Shown in pieces: positions 47,575-58,873 of a stretch of DNA of 64,000 nt. The DNA comes from Hymenobacter volaticus. GTDB taxonomy: Bacteria > Bacteroidota > Bacteroidia > Cytophagales > Hymenobacteraceae. Location: assembly GCF_022921055.1 (NCBI RefSeq), contig NZ_CP095065.1:62001-126000 (forward strand), written 5' to 3'. The translations under genes were made by a program, and so were the position numbers. The notes below the pieces were generated by a model that saw only the letters and a list, made by a program, of their open reading frames with translations, had not been told where the DNA came from and made no database searches. How positions within the stretch are numbered: position 1 is the first letter of the stretch; every line of letters begins with the position of its first letter.

Positions 47575-48303
47575 TTACGGCAACCCCTTCAGCATTTTAT
47601 AAAAAGCCTCGGCATAGGTGTCGCTGATGGGGATAAGTTGATCGGCAATCTGAATTCGGTTTTTCTCGATGTGGTCGATTTTGTTGATGGCAACCAGAAA
47701 GGACCGGTGCACACGAACAAAATCCTGGGTGGGCAGCAGCTCTTCCAGTTTGGTAAAGCTGATGAGCGTCATAATCTTTTCTTCCCGGGTATGAATCCGT
47801 AAATAATCTTTCATTCCCTCCACGAAGAGAATGTCGCGGGTAGCTACTTTCTGAATGCGGTGGCCCACCTTAAGAAAAATATACTCCGGCTCCGATTTGG
47901 TTTCCGCTTTTTCTATCTTCTTTTCCAGGGTTTGCCGGGGGCTTTGTTCCCGGTAGAGGCGCAAAACGGCTTTGTAGAACCGTTCGAACGTGAAGGGCTT
48001 CAGCAGGTAGTCCTTCACCTCTAGGTCGTACGCCCGCAGCGCATACTGGTCGTAAGCGGTGGTGAGGATAATCAGGGGTTTAGGGTTTAGCATCGGGATA
48101 AAACTGAGCCCGTCCAGATCCGGCAGGTTGATGTCGAGAAACAGCAGATCGGGTTTGTCTTCCGCTAAATAACCAGCAGCCTCCAGGGGACTCACAAAGG
48201 ACCCTTTCAACTCCAGAAACGCTACTTTCCGAATGTATTCTTCCAGCATTTCCTGAGCCAGGGGCTCGTCCTCAATAATGCAGCAAGTGAGCTTGTCTTT
48301 CAT
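47575..48303 (-). CDS. LytTR response regulator
   Basis: About 242 residues from the ATG complementary to 48301-48303. Receiver domain (about residues 4-118): acidic pocket IIEDEPLAQEM, phospho-acceptor Asp in LLFLDINLPDLDG, Thr in LTTAYDQYALRAYDLEVKDY, Lys in LLKPF. LytTR DNA-binding domain from about residue 143: IFLKVGHRIQKVATRDILFV, LEELLPTQDFVRVHRSFLVA. Its start overlaps the 3' end of the LytS-type kinase gene, so the pair is translationally linked. Confidence 0.94.
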   Translation of the reverse strand: MKDKLTCCIIEDEPLAQEMLEEYIRKVAFLELKGSFVSPLEAAGYLAEDKPDLLFLDINLPDLDGLSFIPMLNPKPLIILTTAYDQYALRAYDLEVKDYLLKPFTFERFYKAVLRLYREQSPRQTLEKKIEKAETKSEPEYIFLKVGHRIQKVATRDILFVEGMKDYLRIHTREEKIMTLISFTKLEELLPTQDFVRVHRSFLVAINKIDHIEKNRIQIADQLIPISDTYAEAFYKMLKGLP

Positions 48304-49291
48304 GTGCCTGTATGTGAAGACCGTGGATGGAAAGCAGGACCTTAAAGGTGTCGCCGGTGGTCTGAATGGCCAACGTATGCTGGTCGGGGTATAACAAGGA
48401 CAGCCTTTTCCGGACATTCGGCAAGCCTATGCCGCCAGGCTCCTCCAGCGGGGTAGCCGCGTTTTTTCTTATGGGATTCTGCACGCTGAAGGTCAGGGCA
48501 TCTTCTTTAACTTCTACTTTGACCTTCACGTCGCCTGGTTCTAAGCGGGCGGGCTGTGTTTGTAGGCGTTTTCGAGCAGGTGAATAAACAGCAACGGGGC
48601 AATGTGGCAGGCGGCTGGCTGCCCCACTATCTGGAGGTCTACTACCGGACTGTTTTTGTAGCGGAGCTGCTGCAAACTCACATAGTCCCGCAAATAGTTT
48701 ATTTCTCTGGCCAGCGGGACGGTAGCCGCATTCGACTCATAGATCATGTAGCGCATCAACGAGGCCAAATGCATGACCGCCTCCGGGCCGCGGGGCTTGC
48801 TTATACACCAGCGTGTGGATGTTGTTGAGGGTATTGAACAGGAAGTGCGGGTTGATCTGCGACTTCAGGTAATACAGTTCGGCCTCCACCGCCTGCTTTT
48901 CCAGCTGCTCTTTCCGGATGGTATTAAGGACTAGATTCTCGGTGACCCGGGCCAGCCAGCTCAGGAAGAGAAAGATAACCACCGTGAACAGGTGCATGAA
49001 GTAATACCCAGCATCAAACGGTTTCTGGTGGAAAAGCAAAAAAGGCAAGGGCCCGGTAACCACGATTCCTGCCAAGCTAAGCCAATAGCCTTTTCTGTTT
49101 CTCTTGCCCGCCCAGCGAGTAAGCAGATAGAAATGGGCGTAAAACACGTATAAACAGGTCGCTATAAACCCTGCGGTGGTGCTCCGCCAGTGGACCTCGT
49201 GGTCACTCTCTAGTTGCAGGCCAATTAACCAGGTAAATAAAACCCAGACGAATAGGTGAGTTAGCCGGAAGATTTTTCGGACGCGTTCCAT
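48272..49291 (-). CDS. LytS-type sensor histidine kinase (frameshifted twice)
   Basis: About 340 residues after repair. Four membrane segments (RLTHLFVWVLFTWLIGLQL, GFIATCLYVFYAHFYLL, LAGIVVTGPLPFLLF, FMHLFTVVIFLFLSWLA), then a coiled stretch and the His_kinase domain with phospho-acceptor His in SQINPHFLFNTLNNIHT. N box region: LLFIHLLENAYKHSP. Terminal GGIGLPNVRKRLSLLYPDQH is the G2-like box. Breaks near 48783-48790 (one base too many or two too few) and near 48545-48552 (one base missing). It would phosphorylate the LytTR regulator that follows. Confidence 0.87.
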
Positions 49292-49556
49292 AGCACAAAG
49301 GTGGCTTTTCCTGCCCTGCCCGAGCCACCGTCTCGACCAGATACCAACCTCAATCTACGAGATAGGAAAAGGAGCCGGCCAGGGCGTTGGCGGACGCAAT
49401 GCCCGGTTTGGCAGATTGCTTTACCGCATCAGCATATCGGTTTTCGCATTCCGATTCGGCAACTATTGCTTCGTTTTGCAACAGAGTAAGCAAGCACTAA
49501 ACCAAGTGCTGCGCTTCTCTGAATTCAATCAATTCATTGAAGTAAATCCGATAGAA

Positions 49557-50485
49557 ATGGGAAAGCACCCGTTGGGCCTCTCCATCCGCAATGTCTCTAA
49601 ACGGTACGCGAATGGCGTGCAGGCCTTGCATGATGTGTCGCTAGACATTCCGCCGGGCATGTATGGGCTGCTCGGTCCCAACGGCGCCGGCAAATCAACT
49701 CTGATGCGCACGCTGGCCACCCTGCAGGAGCCCGATACCGGGCAGCTGTTTTTAGGCGACCTCGACGTGGTAAACCAGAAGGAAGCGGTGCGCCAGACGC
49801 TGGGCTACCTGCCCCAGGAGTTCGGCGTGTACCCCAAAGCCAGCGCCGAGGAACTGCTCGACTACTTCGCGGTGCTCAAAGGCATCACCAACCGGGCCCA
49901 GCGCAAGAAAACAACCGAGGCTTTGCTTAAACAAACCAACCTCTGGGACCAGCGCCAACAGAAGCTGGGCGGCTATTCCGGGGCATGCGCCAGCGCTTTG
50001 GCGTGGCCGTGGCCTTGCTAGGCAACCCCCAGTTGCTGATTGTGGACGAGCCTACGGCCGGTTTGGACCCCGTCGAGCGGGTACGATTTCTTAACCTACT
50101 CAGCGAACTAGGTGAAAACAGCGTGGTCATCCTCTCCACCCACATCGTGGAGGACGTCGCTGAACTGTGCACCCACATGGCCATCATCAACCAGGGCCAC
50201 ATTCTGCTCGAAGCCGAGCCGCTGGAGGCCGTAGCCGCGCTGAGAGGGCGCATCTGGCGCCAGCTGACCGATAAACAGGCTCTGCCTGCGCTGGAGCAGG
50301 AGCACCAGATTATCTCGGCTAAACTACTCAGTGGCCGCATCCTGGTACACGTGTACTGCCCGGAAAGCCCCGGCAACGGGTTTGAACCGGTGGAGCCGGA
50401 TTTAAAGGATGTGTATTTCAGTGCCCTGACGGGCTGCTTCGGCCCGGCCCGTGAGCAGTTGAAAGCGGAAGGGGTAGCGCCATGA
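49557..50485 (+). CDS. ABC transporter ATP-binding protein (frameshifted)
   Basis: About 309 residues after repair, from ATG 49557. Walker A GLLGPNGAGKSTLMRTLATL, Q-loop LGYLPQEFGVYPKASAEE, and, in the other frame, signature SGGMRQRFGV, Walker B LLIVDEPTAGLDPVER and H-loop VILSTHIVED. The break is at the G-run 49980-49983; one added G restores YSGGMRQ. The C-terminal 70 residues follow the pattern of ABC-2 exporter ATPases. Its stop overlaps the start of the permease-peptidase gene (ATGA), so they form one system. Upstream, a LytTR pair is divergent. Confidence 0.92.
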
Positions 50486-53400
50486 AGTTCCAAACCATTT
50501 TTGCGCTGGAATTCCGCTACCAGCTGCGCCAAGTCACCACCTGGCTCTACTTCGGGCACTCCTGGTCCTCGCGTTTCTGATTGTCACGGCCAATTATGCC
50601 TCCGATGCGCGGACGGGTACTTTTTAGTTAATGCACCCATCGTCATGGCGTCGGTGGCGGTTATCTGCAGCGGTTTTTGGTTGGTGGTCGGGGCCTCCGT
50701 GGCGGGCGAGGCGGCCGCCCGCGACGTGCAGACCCGGATGCATTCACTCACTTATACCACCCCGCCAGCAAGGCCGCCTACCTGGGCGGGCGGTTTGTGG
50801 CCGCCTTGGCCCTCAATAGCCTACTCCTGCTCGCCGTTCCGCTGGGCATACTGCTGGCCATGTACTTCTCCGGGATAGAAGCCGAGCTGCTGGGACCGTT
50901 CCGAACGGCGTCTTACCTGAGTGTCTGTTGCTTTATCCTCTTGCCCAACGCCTTTTTTGCCACGGCCACGCAATTTTCGGGGGCGGCGCTCAGCCGCCGG
51001 ATTATGGGCAGTTATCTGGGCGCTACGGCTCTCTGGGCGACGGCCTACCTTCTCGGCTTGGTGCTGCAGCAGGGGAATGGCCTCATCTGGTGGACCCCAT
51101 GGGATTTACTCCGGTGATGAGCTATTTAACCAAGTGGAGCCCACTGGAGCGAAATACGCGCCTGGTTTTGCCGGAGGGCTTTTTTCTCGCCAACCGCTTG
51201 TTGTGGCTCGGCGCCTCGCTCGGCCTGCTGGCATTTACGTACTTCCGGTTTCAGCTGGTATTGCCCGAAACCCGCCCAAAACAGAAACCGGGCAAGCAGC
51301 TACCCGTGCTGCCCGCCCGGGAGCAGTTGAAGTGGGGAGCCGGGGAAGCGCTGCCCCGGTCAGGGGATCGTATGGCGTGGCCACGCAGCTGAGCCAGTTG
51401 CGCCTCCTCACCGGGAACGCCTTTCGGCAGCTCGCTCAAAGCAAGGCGGGTTTGCCCCTGCTAGCTATCCTGGCCCTGCTGTTCGGGTTAACTATCCGCG
51501 GCAACCTGAAGGGCCGGGGCACGCCCTTGCTGCCCGCACCGATTTTATTGTGCAACTGCTAACGGCTCCCCTGACCGAACCAAAGTTTTTCTGGATCCTT
51601 ATCGCCCTGCTCACCATTTTCTACGCCGGCGAGTTGGTATGGCGGGATCGGGAAACCGGCTTGAGCGAAATTGCCAACGCGGCGCCGGTGCCGGAATGGG
51701 TGCTGCTGCTAAGCCAATTTCTGGCTTTAAGCCTAGTGTTGACGGCGTGGCTAACCTTCCTGCTGACGGCCGGCGTGGTGGCGCAGGTGGCCCTCGGGGG
51801 AGCTACTCCTGAAATCGGGCTGTACCTGCAAACGCTCTTGGGTCTGCAGGCGGTGGACTGCCTGCTTTTCGCCTTGCTGGCCCTGCTGGTGCACGTGCTG
51901 GTCAACCAGAAATTCGTGGCTCACCTGGTGGCGCTGATAGCTTATGACTTCATTGCCTATGCCCCAAAATTGGGCATCGAGCACAAGCTCCTCCTCTTTG
52001 CCGCCAGCCCGCCCTGGACGTATACCGACATGGCCAGCTTCGGGCGTACCCTGGCGCCGTGGCTGTGGTTTAAGGCGTACTGGGGGCCTGGGCGCTGCTG
52101 CTGGCCGTAGGGGCGCGGCTGTTCTGGGTGCGGGGCCGGGAAGCTGGTTTTGTTGCGCGGCGGCAGTTGGCTCGTCGGCGCTTTACGCGGCCCACGGCCA
52201 TGGTTGCGGCGGCAGCGGTGGCCGGCATCCTGTTGCTTGGCGGCTTTATCTTCTACAACACCAACGTGCTGCATGACTACGCATCGGCCGCCGAAACCGC
52301 GGCCCAGCGCGCTACCTACGAGCAGCGCTACCGCCAATACCGGAACGCCCCTCAGCCCCTGCTGACCGGCGTAAAGCTGCAAGTGGAAATCTATCCCCAG
52401 CAGCGAGCAGTGGCGATAGAGGGCACTTATCGGCTGGTGAACCACAGCCCGGCACCCATCGACTCTATTCACCTGGCTACGGGAGCGGGCGTGGAAACCA
52501 CCGCCATTACCTTCGACCAAACAGCCAAGGCAGTGCTCAGGGACGCGGAGCAGGGCTACTACGTGTACACCCTCGCCCGCCCTCTGGCCCCGGGCGACTC
52601 GCTGCGCCTGCGCTTTCAGGTAAAGCACCACGCCCAAGGCTTTGCCAACGACGGCGCTGAAGCACAAGTAACAACCAACGCTACCAGCTTCCGGAATTTA
52701 GAGTGGCTGCCAGTCATCGGGTACCAACCTTACCGGGAGCTGGATGAGGCCGGCGCCCGGAAAGCGTATGGCCTGCCTCCCCGGCCCGCCACCTACTCGC
52801 TCTACGACGGGGCGGCCCGCCGGTACGCCCCGTTTCCCGAGCAAATCCGCTTCGAGGCCGTCGTGGGGACGGATGCCGCCCAGACGGTGGTGGTGCCGGG
52901 CACCTTGCGCCGGACTTGGACCAACGTGGGCCGGCGCTACTTCCACTACGCCACGGAGACGCCCATCCGCAACGAATACGCCTTTTTCTCGGCCCGCTAC
53001 GCGGTGCTGGAAGCGAAGTGGCGCAACCCGGCGGCCGGCCCGGAACAAGAGGTCGCCATCCAGATTTACTATCCCCCGGGGCTGACGGCGAACCCGGCGC
53101 GCATGGTCCGGAGCGCGCAGGCGTCGCTAAACTATTACGCCAAGCAGTTTGGGCCTTATCCGCACCGGCAGCTACGTTTTGTGACCCATCCTAGCTACGG
53201 CTTCGGCCACCACGCCGCGCCCATAAACATCACGGCGGAGGAAGGCTTTTTCCTGCTTAACCCGAAGGCCGACGAGCGGGGCTTTGACCTGGTGACGGCC
53301 GTGGTAGCGCACGAAGTAGCGCACCAGTGGTGGGGCAATCAGCTCAAACAAGCCTACGTAGAGGGCGCCGGCCTAATTAGCGAAAGTTTGGCGTGGTACT

Positions 53401-54086
53401 CGGCCATGGGCGTGCTGGAAGACAAATACGGTGCCGAGCACCTGCAGGCACTGCTGCGTTTCCTGCGGGAAGAAAATGAAACCCCGCGCACCCGCGCTGC
53501 CAAGCCGCTGTTGCAAGCCGACGATTGGTACCAGAACTACCGCAAAGGTCCCTTGGCGCTGTACGCCCTGAGCCAATACATAGGCCGGGACCGGGTCAAC
53601 GGAGCGCTCCGAGAGTTGCTCTCGAATCATCGCCCCGGGACGCGTCCCTTCGCTACCTCGCTGGACCTTTACCAAGAGCTGCAAACGGCCACGCCCGACT
53701 CGCTCCAACCACTGCTGCACGACCTGTTTCAAGCCAACACCTTTTGGGAGCTGAAGACGGAAACCGCCACCGCCAAACCCCTGAAGGAAGGCACCTGGCA
53801 GGTGACGCTCACCCTGCAGGCCCGCAAGCTGGTCGTGGACAGCGCCGGCACCGAGACAAAGCTACCGATGAAAGAGTGGGTGGAAATCGGCGTCTTCGCG
53901 GCGGCAGAGGAGGGCAAGGAAAGAGGGAAGCTGCTTTACCTGCAAAAACATCTTATCGAATCCGGCCAGCAGAGCTTAACCGTGACGGTACCAGATAAAC
54001 CTGCCCAGGCTGCCTTCGACCCTAACTACCTCCTAGTTGACTGGAATCTCATTGATAACTCTAAAGAGGTGCAGGTGGCAAAGTAG
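50482..54086 (+). CDS. ABC permease - M1 aminopeptidase fusion (frameshifted seven times)
   Basis: About 1,200 residues after repair. N-terminal part: two ABC-2-type membrane regions (LNSLLLLAVPLGILLAMYFS; AFFATATQFSGAALSRRIMG; a second set after LLTAPLTEPKFFWILIALLT, ending VAGILLLGGFIFYN). C-terminal half: periplasmic M1 peptidase with zinc site HEVAHQWWGNQL plus downstream Glu in GLISESLAWYS; no clear GxMEN motif was seen. Breaks near 50554, 50615, 50760, 51089-51098, 51354, 51533 and 52082, each healed by one added G or C. Member of a known Bacteroidota architecture (ABC transporter permease/M1 aminopeptidase). The partner ATPase is encoded immediately upstream. Substrate unknown. Confidence 0.88.
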
Positions 54087-54598
54087 AAGTGTCCAAAAAG
54101 TAGTGGCTTCACACGAGTCTACGGATATAGTATAGGGAGTAACAATGCGACAGTAGTGCTAGGTAGTAGGGGGCATCCACTTGTAAGGGGTGTTTGCAGC
54201 AAGGGCCTAGGCGTCACGCCTTGCATGGAGCGAAATTTACCTCGTTGCAGCTAATGATGCGAAGCCCTACTAGGCGGCACGCAGCAGAGGCGCACGCGGC
54301 CAGGCCGTTTCCAAGGCACCATTTTTCTCGTTCAGTCCTAGCAACTCGACACGCTTTTCTGGTCGGTTCAGCTGGCCGAAACGAAGTGGATGCATCGTAG
54401 AGAGACGTTTCCTAGGCACCCTACTAGGAGTTTGAACTCACCAAAACACGATACCCAGTAGCCAAACATAGCGGGAATAACACCGTCACTTTTCCAAAGC
54501 ATAACCACCCCTACTTCCTGCTGTTTGTTTTCTTCTACGGTGGAAGGGGCTGGCATTGCATACCGCCTCCTAGTTATCCGCCTTGCCGGAGGAGCGCC
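54087..54598. other. Gap before a hairpin
   Basis: No supported gene on either strand. Confidence 0.4.
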
Positions 54599-54636
54599 GG
54601 CCACCTGCAACCGGCCTGAGGCGGTTGCAGGTGGCC
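54599..54636. terminator. Strong hairpin at the 3' end of the epimerase gene
   Basis: Perfect 15-bp stem (GGCCACCTGCAACCG, 54599-54613, with its complement at 54622-54636), eight-base loop; it abuts the epimerase stop. Confidence 0.65.
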
Positions 54637-54637
54637 A

Positions 54638-55515
54638 TCAATCGTTGACACTCGGAACTGGCAACACCTCTAACCTACTGCAATCGAGTTGAGCCAGGAC
54701 TTCGTCTACGCCATAGCGGGGCACCCACCCCAAGCCTCGCGCCGCCTGCGTAGACACATAGATGCGGTCAAGCGAGGCCGGCACGCGCCAGCCGCGCGTC
54801 CGAAAAGCTGCTACTACCCGGGCGCCCGCTCTTGCAGGACCGCTTCCAGATTGGTAGCCACTCGGGCACAGTCCTCCTCCCTAAAGGGCACCTGCCCCGA
54901 AATAATGTAACGCTGATAGGCAGGGCCTGCATTGTGTAGGGCCGCCACATGGGCCCGGGCGGCATCGCGCACATCCAAGCCCCGCGAGAGGCGGTAGAGT
55001 GCCATCTGGTCCGCCCTTTCGGGAAAGCATCGCCCTATGCGCAGCACGCGCACTGCGAGCGTAGGGCCCGCCGCCGCTTCCAGCAAGGCTTCGGCAGCCA
55101 GTTTGGTGCGATGGTAAATGCTGCGGGGCCGCGGCGGGGTGTCCTCGGTCACCCAAGCTGCCCTACCTTGCTCCAGGCCTTGCCCAAATAAGGCGGTCGT
55201 ACTGGTAAACACCAGCCGCGGCACGCCCATGAGCTGGGCGGCGGCCAGCACAAGGCGAGTACCCTCAGTATTTATGCGCTCGAACTCGCTATCCGGCACC
55301 AGGCCCACGTGCGGGGCATGTAGGGCCGCGGTATGAATAACTGCCTCGGCTCCCTGCAGGACATTGGCTAATAAATCCGCGTCGACGAAATCGGCCACCA
55401 GTTGCGTGGTAGCGAAGGGGATGCGGTCGATACCGACCACGTCGTGCTCAGTAGCCAGTTGGTGGTAGATGGCGCGCCCCAGGCGGCCGGAACTACCCGT
55501 TAGGACAATTTTCAT
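54638..55515 (-). CDS. NAD-dependent epimerase/dehydratase (extended SDR) (frameshifted)
   Basis: About 292 residues after repair. N-terminal MKIVLTGSSGRLGRAIYHQL is the GxxGxxG dinucleotide site; then FVDADLLANVLQGAEAVIHT, VFTSTTALFG, and catalytic YHRTK (Tyr, Lys) in RPRSIYHRTKLAAEALL. The break is near 54813-54820; one added C joins QERAPRVVAAFRT to the rest (VSTQAARGLGWVPRYG at the end), stop at 54638. The substrate is probably a nucleotide sugar or related alcohol; not determinable. Confidence 0.85.
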
Positions 55516-55534
55516 GCTCCTGCAGATAAATCTT

Positions 55535-56617
55535 CTACTTGTTAACTGAGAAAGACACAGTCTTTTCCGAGAAACTAGTAAAGGTTTTCCCATCGTACCG
55601 AGATAAACCAGTATTTCTGGTACCTACCCAAATATTTCCCGTTCTATCTTCCAAAATCGACCAAACATCATTATCAATTAAGCCGTCTCTTGTGGTGAAA
55701 CAAGTGAACGACTTTCCGTCGTATCGGCAAACTCCTCGCCTACCGCCACCAAACCAAAGATTACCTTTCCTGTCCTCGATAATTCGCGTAATAGGACTGA
55801 TTGGGCCAGTAGATAAGGCATCAAGTTTTATAAATAATTTGCCATCATAACGGTAGGCTCCTTTCCAGCTGCTAAACCAGATGTTTCCTTGCTTATCCTG
55901 CAAAGCAGGCCAGGCCCACGAGTCACCATCTACTGTGAAATTGGTTATGGCTTTACCATCGTAACGAAACACCCCTTTGTTCGTCCGGCCACCAAACCAA
56001 ATGTTACCTGCTTTATCTTCTAGAGTACGTTCTACACTATAGTTACCGCTCAAAAAACCACTCCCCTCCTTACCTATAAACGGGGTAAAGGATTTGCCAT
56101 CGTAGGTGTAAACACCGTCATTAGTCGCGAACCATAATTTGCCGCCCTTGTCCTGCATGATACTGAATACAGTATTCGTGTTAGGGTCCTTGTTGGGAGG
56201 CAGGTTTTTCCGTAAAGGAAGCTGGACTTTAGCGAATGTCTTCCCATCGTAAAGACAAACTCCCGCTTCGGTACCGATCCAAATCTTGCCGTCTTTATCT
56301 TCCAGAAGGCAGGAAATCCTGTTGCTGTTTAGGCCATGAGTTACCGTGAATTGGCGAAACGATTTTCCGTCATATTTATACACGCCTTCGCTGGTAGTAC
56401 CAAACCACAGGTTCCCTGCTTTGTCTTGGATACTGCTGTTAACATTGTCCCCGGGTTGTGAGCCTTGGGTTTTTATAAGTTGGGGATGATGAGCAGACGT
56501 TATTTTTGCTTCCCTCCCCTTTGCTTCTGGTAAGTCTTTCTCTGCTTGTTTCTTACAGGAAGTCAACCCAACTGTCAACACAAGAAAAAGAGTTTCCTTG
56601 AATGGCGGTGGTGTCAT
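55535..56617 (-). CDS. Propeller lipoprotein (two-component regulator propeller repeats)
   Basis: A 360-residue lipoprotein (LVLTVGLTSCKKQAEKD). Six to eight Reg_prop repeats of about 40 residues recur as LEDKxGxIWxGT...GxxxYDGKxF (IQDKAGNLWFGTTSEGVYKY; LEDKDGKIWIGTEAGVCLY; LQDKQGNIWFSSWKGAYRY; LEDRTGNIWVGTRNTGLSRY). This is the sensor half of hybrid two-component propeller proteins without a kinase, so it may bind a glycan or act as a partner. Ends 19 bases before the epimerase start on the same strand, likely one operon. Confidence 0.8.
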   Translation of the reverse strand: MTPPPFKETLFLVLTVGLTSCKKQAEKDLPEAKGREAKITSAHHPQLIKTQGSQPGDNVNSSIQDKAGNLWFGTTSEGVYKYDGKSFRQFTVTHGLNSNRISCLLEDKDGKIWIGTEAGVCLYDGKTFAKVQLPLRKNLPPNKDPNTNTVFSIMQDKGGKLWFATNDGVYTYDGKSFTPFIGKEGSGFLSGNYSVERTLEDKAGNIWFGGRTNKGVFRYDGKAITNFTVDGDSWAWPALQDKQGNIWFSSWKGAYRYDGKLFIKLDALSTGPISPITRIIEDRKGNLWFGGGRRGVCRYDGKSFTCFTTRDGLIDNDVWSILEDRTGNIWVGTRNTGLSRYDGKTFTSFSEKTVSFSVNK

Positions 56618-56873
56618 GGCATTGTTTTATCAGCACGAGAGTTAACTAGGAGCATTCCCCAAGTTGCGTGAAAGCAACTAAGGAAGGCAGAGCCATCTCC
56701 TAAGAAACGAAAAGTGCCGACTAGTGCTGAACTTCTCACCAGGAAAACCCATCATCGAAAATCTTGAACCACGGGCCTCTGCTGGCAGTCAACAAGGAAG
56801 TTGTGCTGTAGTATCTTGCCCGTCTGGTTACTGGAGCCTATTTACACACAACGTCGGGTAATTGCCACTCCCT

Positions 56874-57659
56874 CTACAGTGAGAGACGCTCTTCTCCTCG
56901 CACGTCTTGGACGAGCAACTGAAACGCCCGGATAATCTCCACGGTGTCCATACTCGTCGCCACGCTATGGAAGCCTTGCGCAAATCGCTGCCGCGCCCGC
57001 GTGCGATCGGCGTAGATGAAGCAGTATTTGCCTGCTGTTTGGCAGGCGGCCAAGATGCGCTGCAACGCAGCTTGCACCACGTCGGCCTCGAACTGAGCCG
57101 GCGCTCCCAGGGCGATGGACAGATCAAAGGGCCCAATGAACAGGCCATCCACGCCCGCTAGATTCACAATTTCTTCCACTTGCTCCAGGCACTCGCGGGT
57201 TTCGCATTGGGGCAGCAGTAGCGTCTCGCGATTGCAGCTCTCCAGGTAAGACCCCAGGTCTTGGAGCGCGGGCGAGTACGTGAAGGCCGAGGTTCGGGAC
57301 GGACCAAAGCCGCGCTCGCCCAGCGGCGCGTATTTGCCGTATTGAACGATACGCCGGACCTCGTCCACCGTTTTGACGGCGGGAATAACAAGCCCCTGCG
57401 CGCCCTGGTCGAGTAGGTTCATCACGGAGGCGCGGGAGGCATCCTTCACGCGCACCAACGGAGTAAGCTGGTGGCGTTCGGCGGCCAGGATCTGCGCGGC
57501 GGCGCCCGCCAGGCTCCCGGGGCCATGTTCCAGATCGAGGACGACATAGTCGAGCCCGGCCAGGGCCAAGCATTCGATGATGGTCGTTCCCGCGAGTTGG
57601 ACAAACGTGCCGAGGGCGGGAGTTCCCTGCTGCAATCGAGCGCGAAGTGTGTTGTGCAT
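56874..57659 (-). CDS. HpcH/HpaI-family aldolase
   Basis: A 261-residue (beta/alpha)8 aldolase of the 2-keto-3-deoxy acid type. Divalent-metal and pyruvate motifs: LGTFVQLAGTTIIECLALAG, DYVVLDLEHGPGSL, TPLVRVKDASRASVMNLLDQ, AQGLVIPAVKTVDEVR (Arg, Glu sites), CETRECLEQVEEI and DGLFIGPFDLSIALG. Cleaves 4-hydroxy-2-oxo acids to pyruvate and an aldehyde. Alone on this strand. Confidence 0.88.
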   Translation of the reverse strand: MHNTLRARLQQGTPALGTFVQLAGTTIIECLALAGLDYVVLDLEHGPGSLAGAAAQILAAERHQLTPLVRVKDASRASVMNLLDQGAQGLVIPAVKTVDEVRRIVQYGKYAPLGERGFGPSRTSAFTYSPALQDLGSYLESCNRETLLLPQCETRECLEQVEEIVNLAGVDGLFIGPFDLSIALGAPAQFEADVVQAALQRILAACQTAGKYCFIYADRTRARQRFAQGFHSVATSMDTVEIIRAFQLLVQDVRGEERLSL

Positions 57660-58873
57660 CTGGGCGGAGTGGCGTTAGTGGGCCGCAGGCGGCCGCCGAA
57701 AGATGAGGATTTAGCGCGGACCCTGCCGCATTCCCCTCGCATTTTCCTACGGCTACCGGCCCACTAGCCGGTTCCTCTTGGAAAGGGTAGTTACCGAAAT
57801 AACAGAAAGAACGCTACTGCGCCTGGCCCGAGCGCTGCGGTCTGGGAGCGGGCAAGGGACCCGTACTACCCACTTGGAATTCTACACGACAACTCTCGTT
57901 TTCCAGGACCAGTGAGGAGTGCTTAATGACGATTGTCAGCGGCTCAGTATTGGGACAAGGTCTGCAGCTGCCCGCTGGAGGATATGGGCTCTACCAGGTG
58001 TCTTAACGACCCTGGCCGGGGTTGCCCTGGTGGGGGCAGCGACCCTGTGCCGGGGCCTAAGCGGGCGAAAAGTGGACGTGTGTACGTCGGCCGGTTCACT
58101 ATCCAAAGCGACCAGTTGTATTTTGCAGAGGGGCTTGGTTCTGGGCCGCCAGCGGCAGGGCCAGCCGGCAACTCAGAGTGATATTCTTTTAAGTAGATAC
58201 TATCACAGGTCAAACCGGCTGTCCTTGCGAGTTTGAATAAGAAGTCATACTCGTACGATGGCGCTCAACAGGTGCGATTATTTCGCTACGCCCGCAAGGA
58301 CAGCTGTTTTACTTAATTCCATCAACTAGCATTTAGGCCGGCATAATCTTTAGCGCGTAGGCAATAGCGTTGGGTTTTGAGGTTGGCAGCACCACGGCCA
58401 AGCCATCTGTGGTATGCTTAAACTTGCGCTTGCTTAACACTAGGCTTGCCTATTCCCTACCCAATCGTTCATGCTTCTGCCTGATCGGTGGTGTGGTTCG
58501 GACTTTTCCCACTACTACCCTTGCTTTAGGGTTTCCCTAAAATAGACGAGGGGCCACGTCCTAGCCTGAACGTTGCCCCTCTACGCTCTTTTCCTGCTGG
58601 TAAGAGTGCTCCGACAAATATAAGGGACATTTTATTAACATAGTTCAATAAAATTAATAAAATTATAAAAAAGATAGAGTTATGCGACCCTTATGGGCAG
58701 GCCTGCCCCTATGATTCAGGAGTCGAAATAATGACTCAACCACTCCTAGTCAGACTTTCTAGGAAAGCGTTTCTGATAGCAGTTAAGTACGTATAAACCA
58801 CAATAAATGTAGTTCAGCTTGTGCGGTAACTACGGACAGCAGAACTTTGTATCCGTACTTATCCTAGCTATTC
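57660..58873. other. Large gene-poor stretch
   Basis: More than 1.2 kb without a supported gene. A hairpin-like pair GAGGGGC/GCCCCTC occurs around 58550-58590 and AT-rich sequence follows at 58610-58700. Possible plus-strand frames near 57919-58236 showed no domain. Confidence 0.4.
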
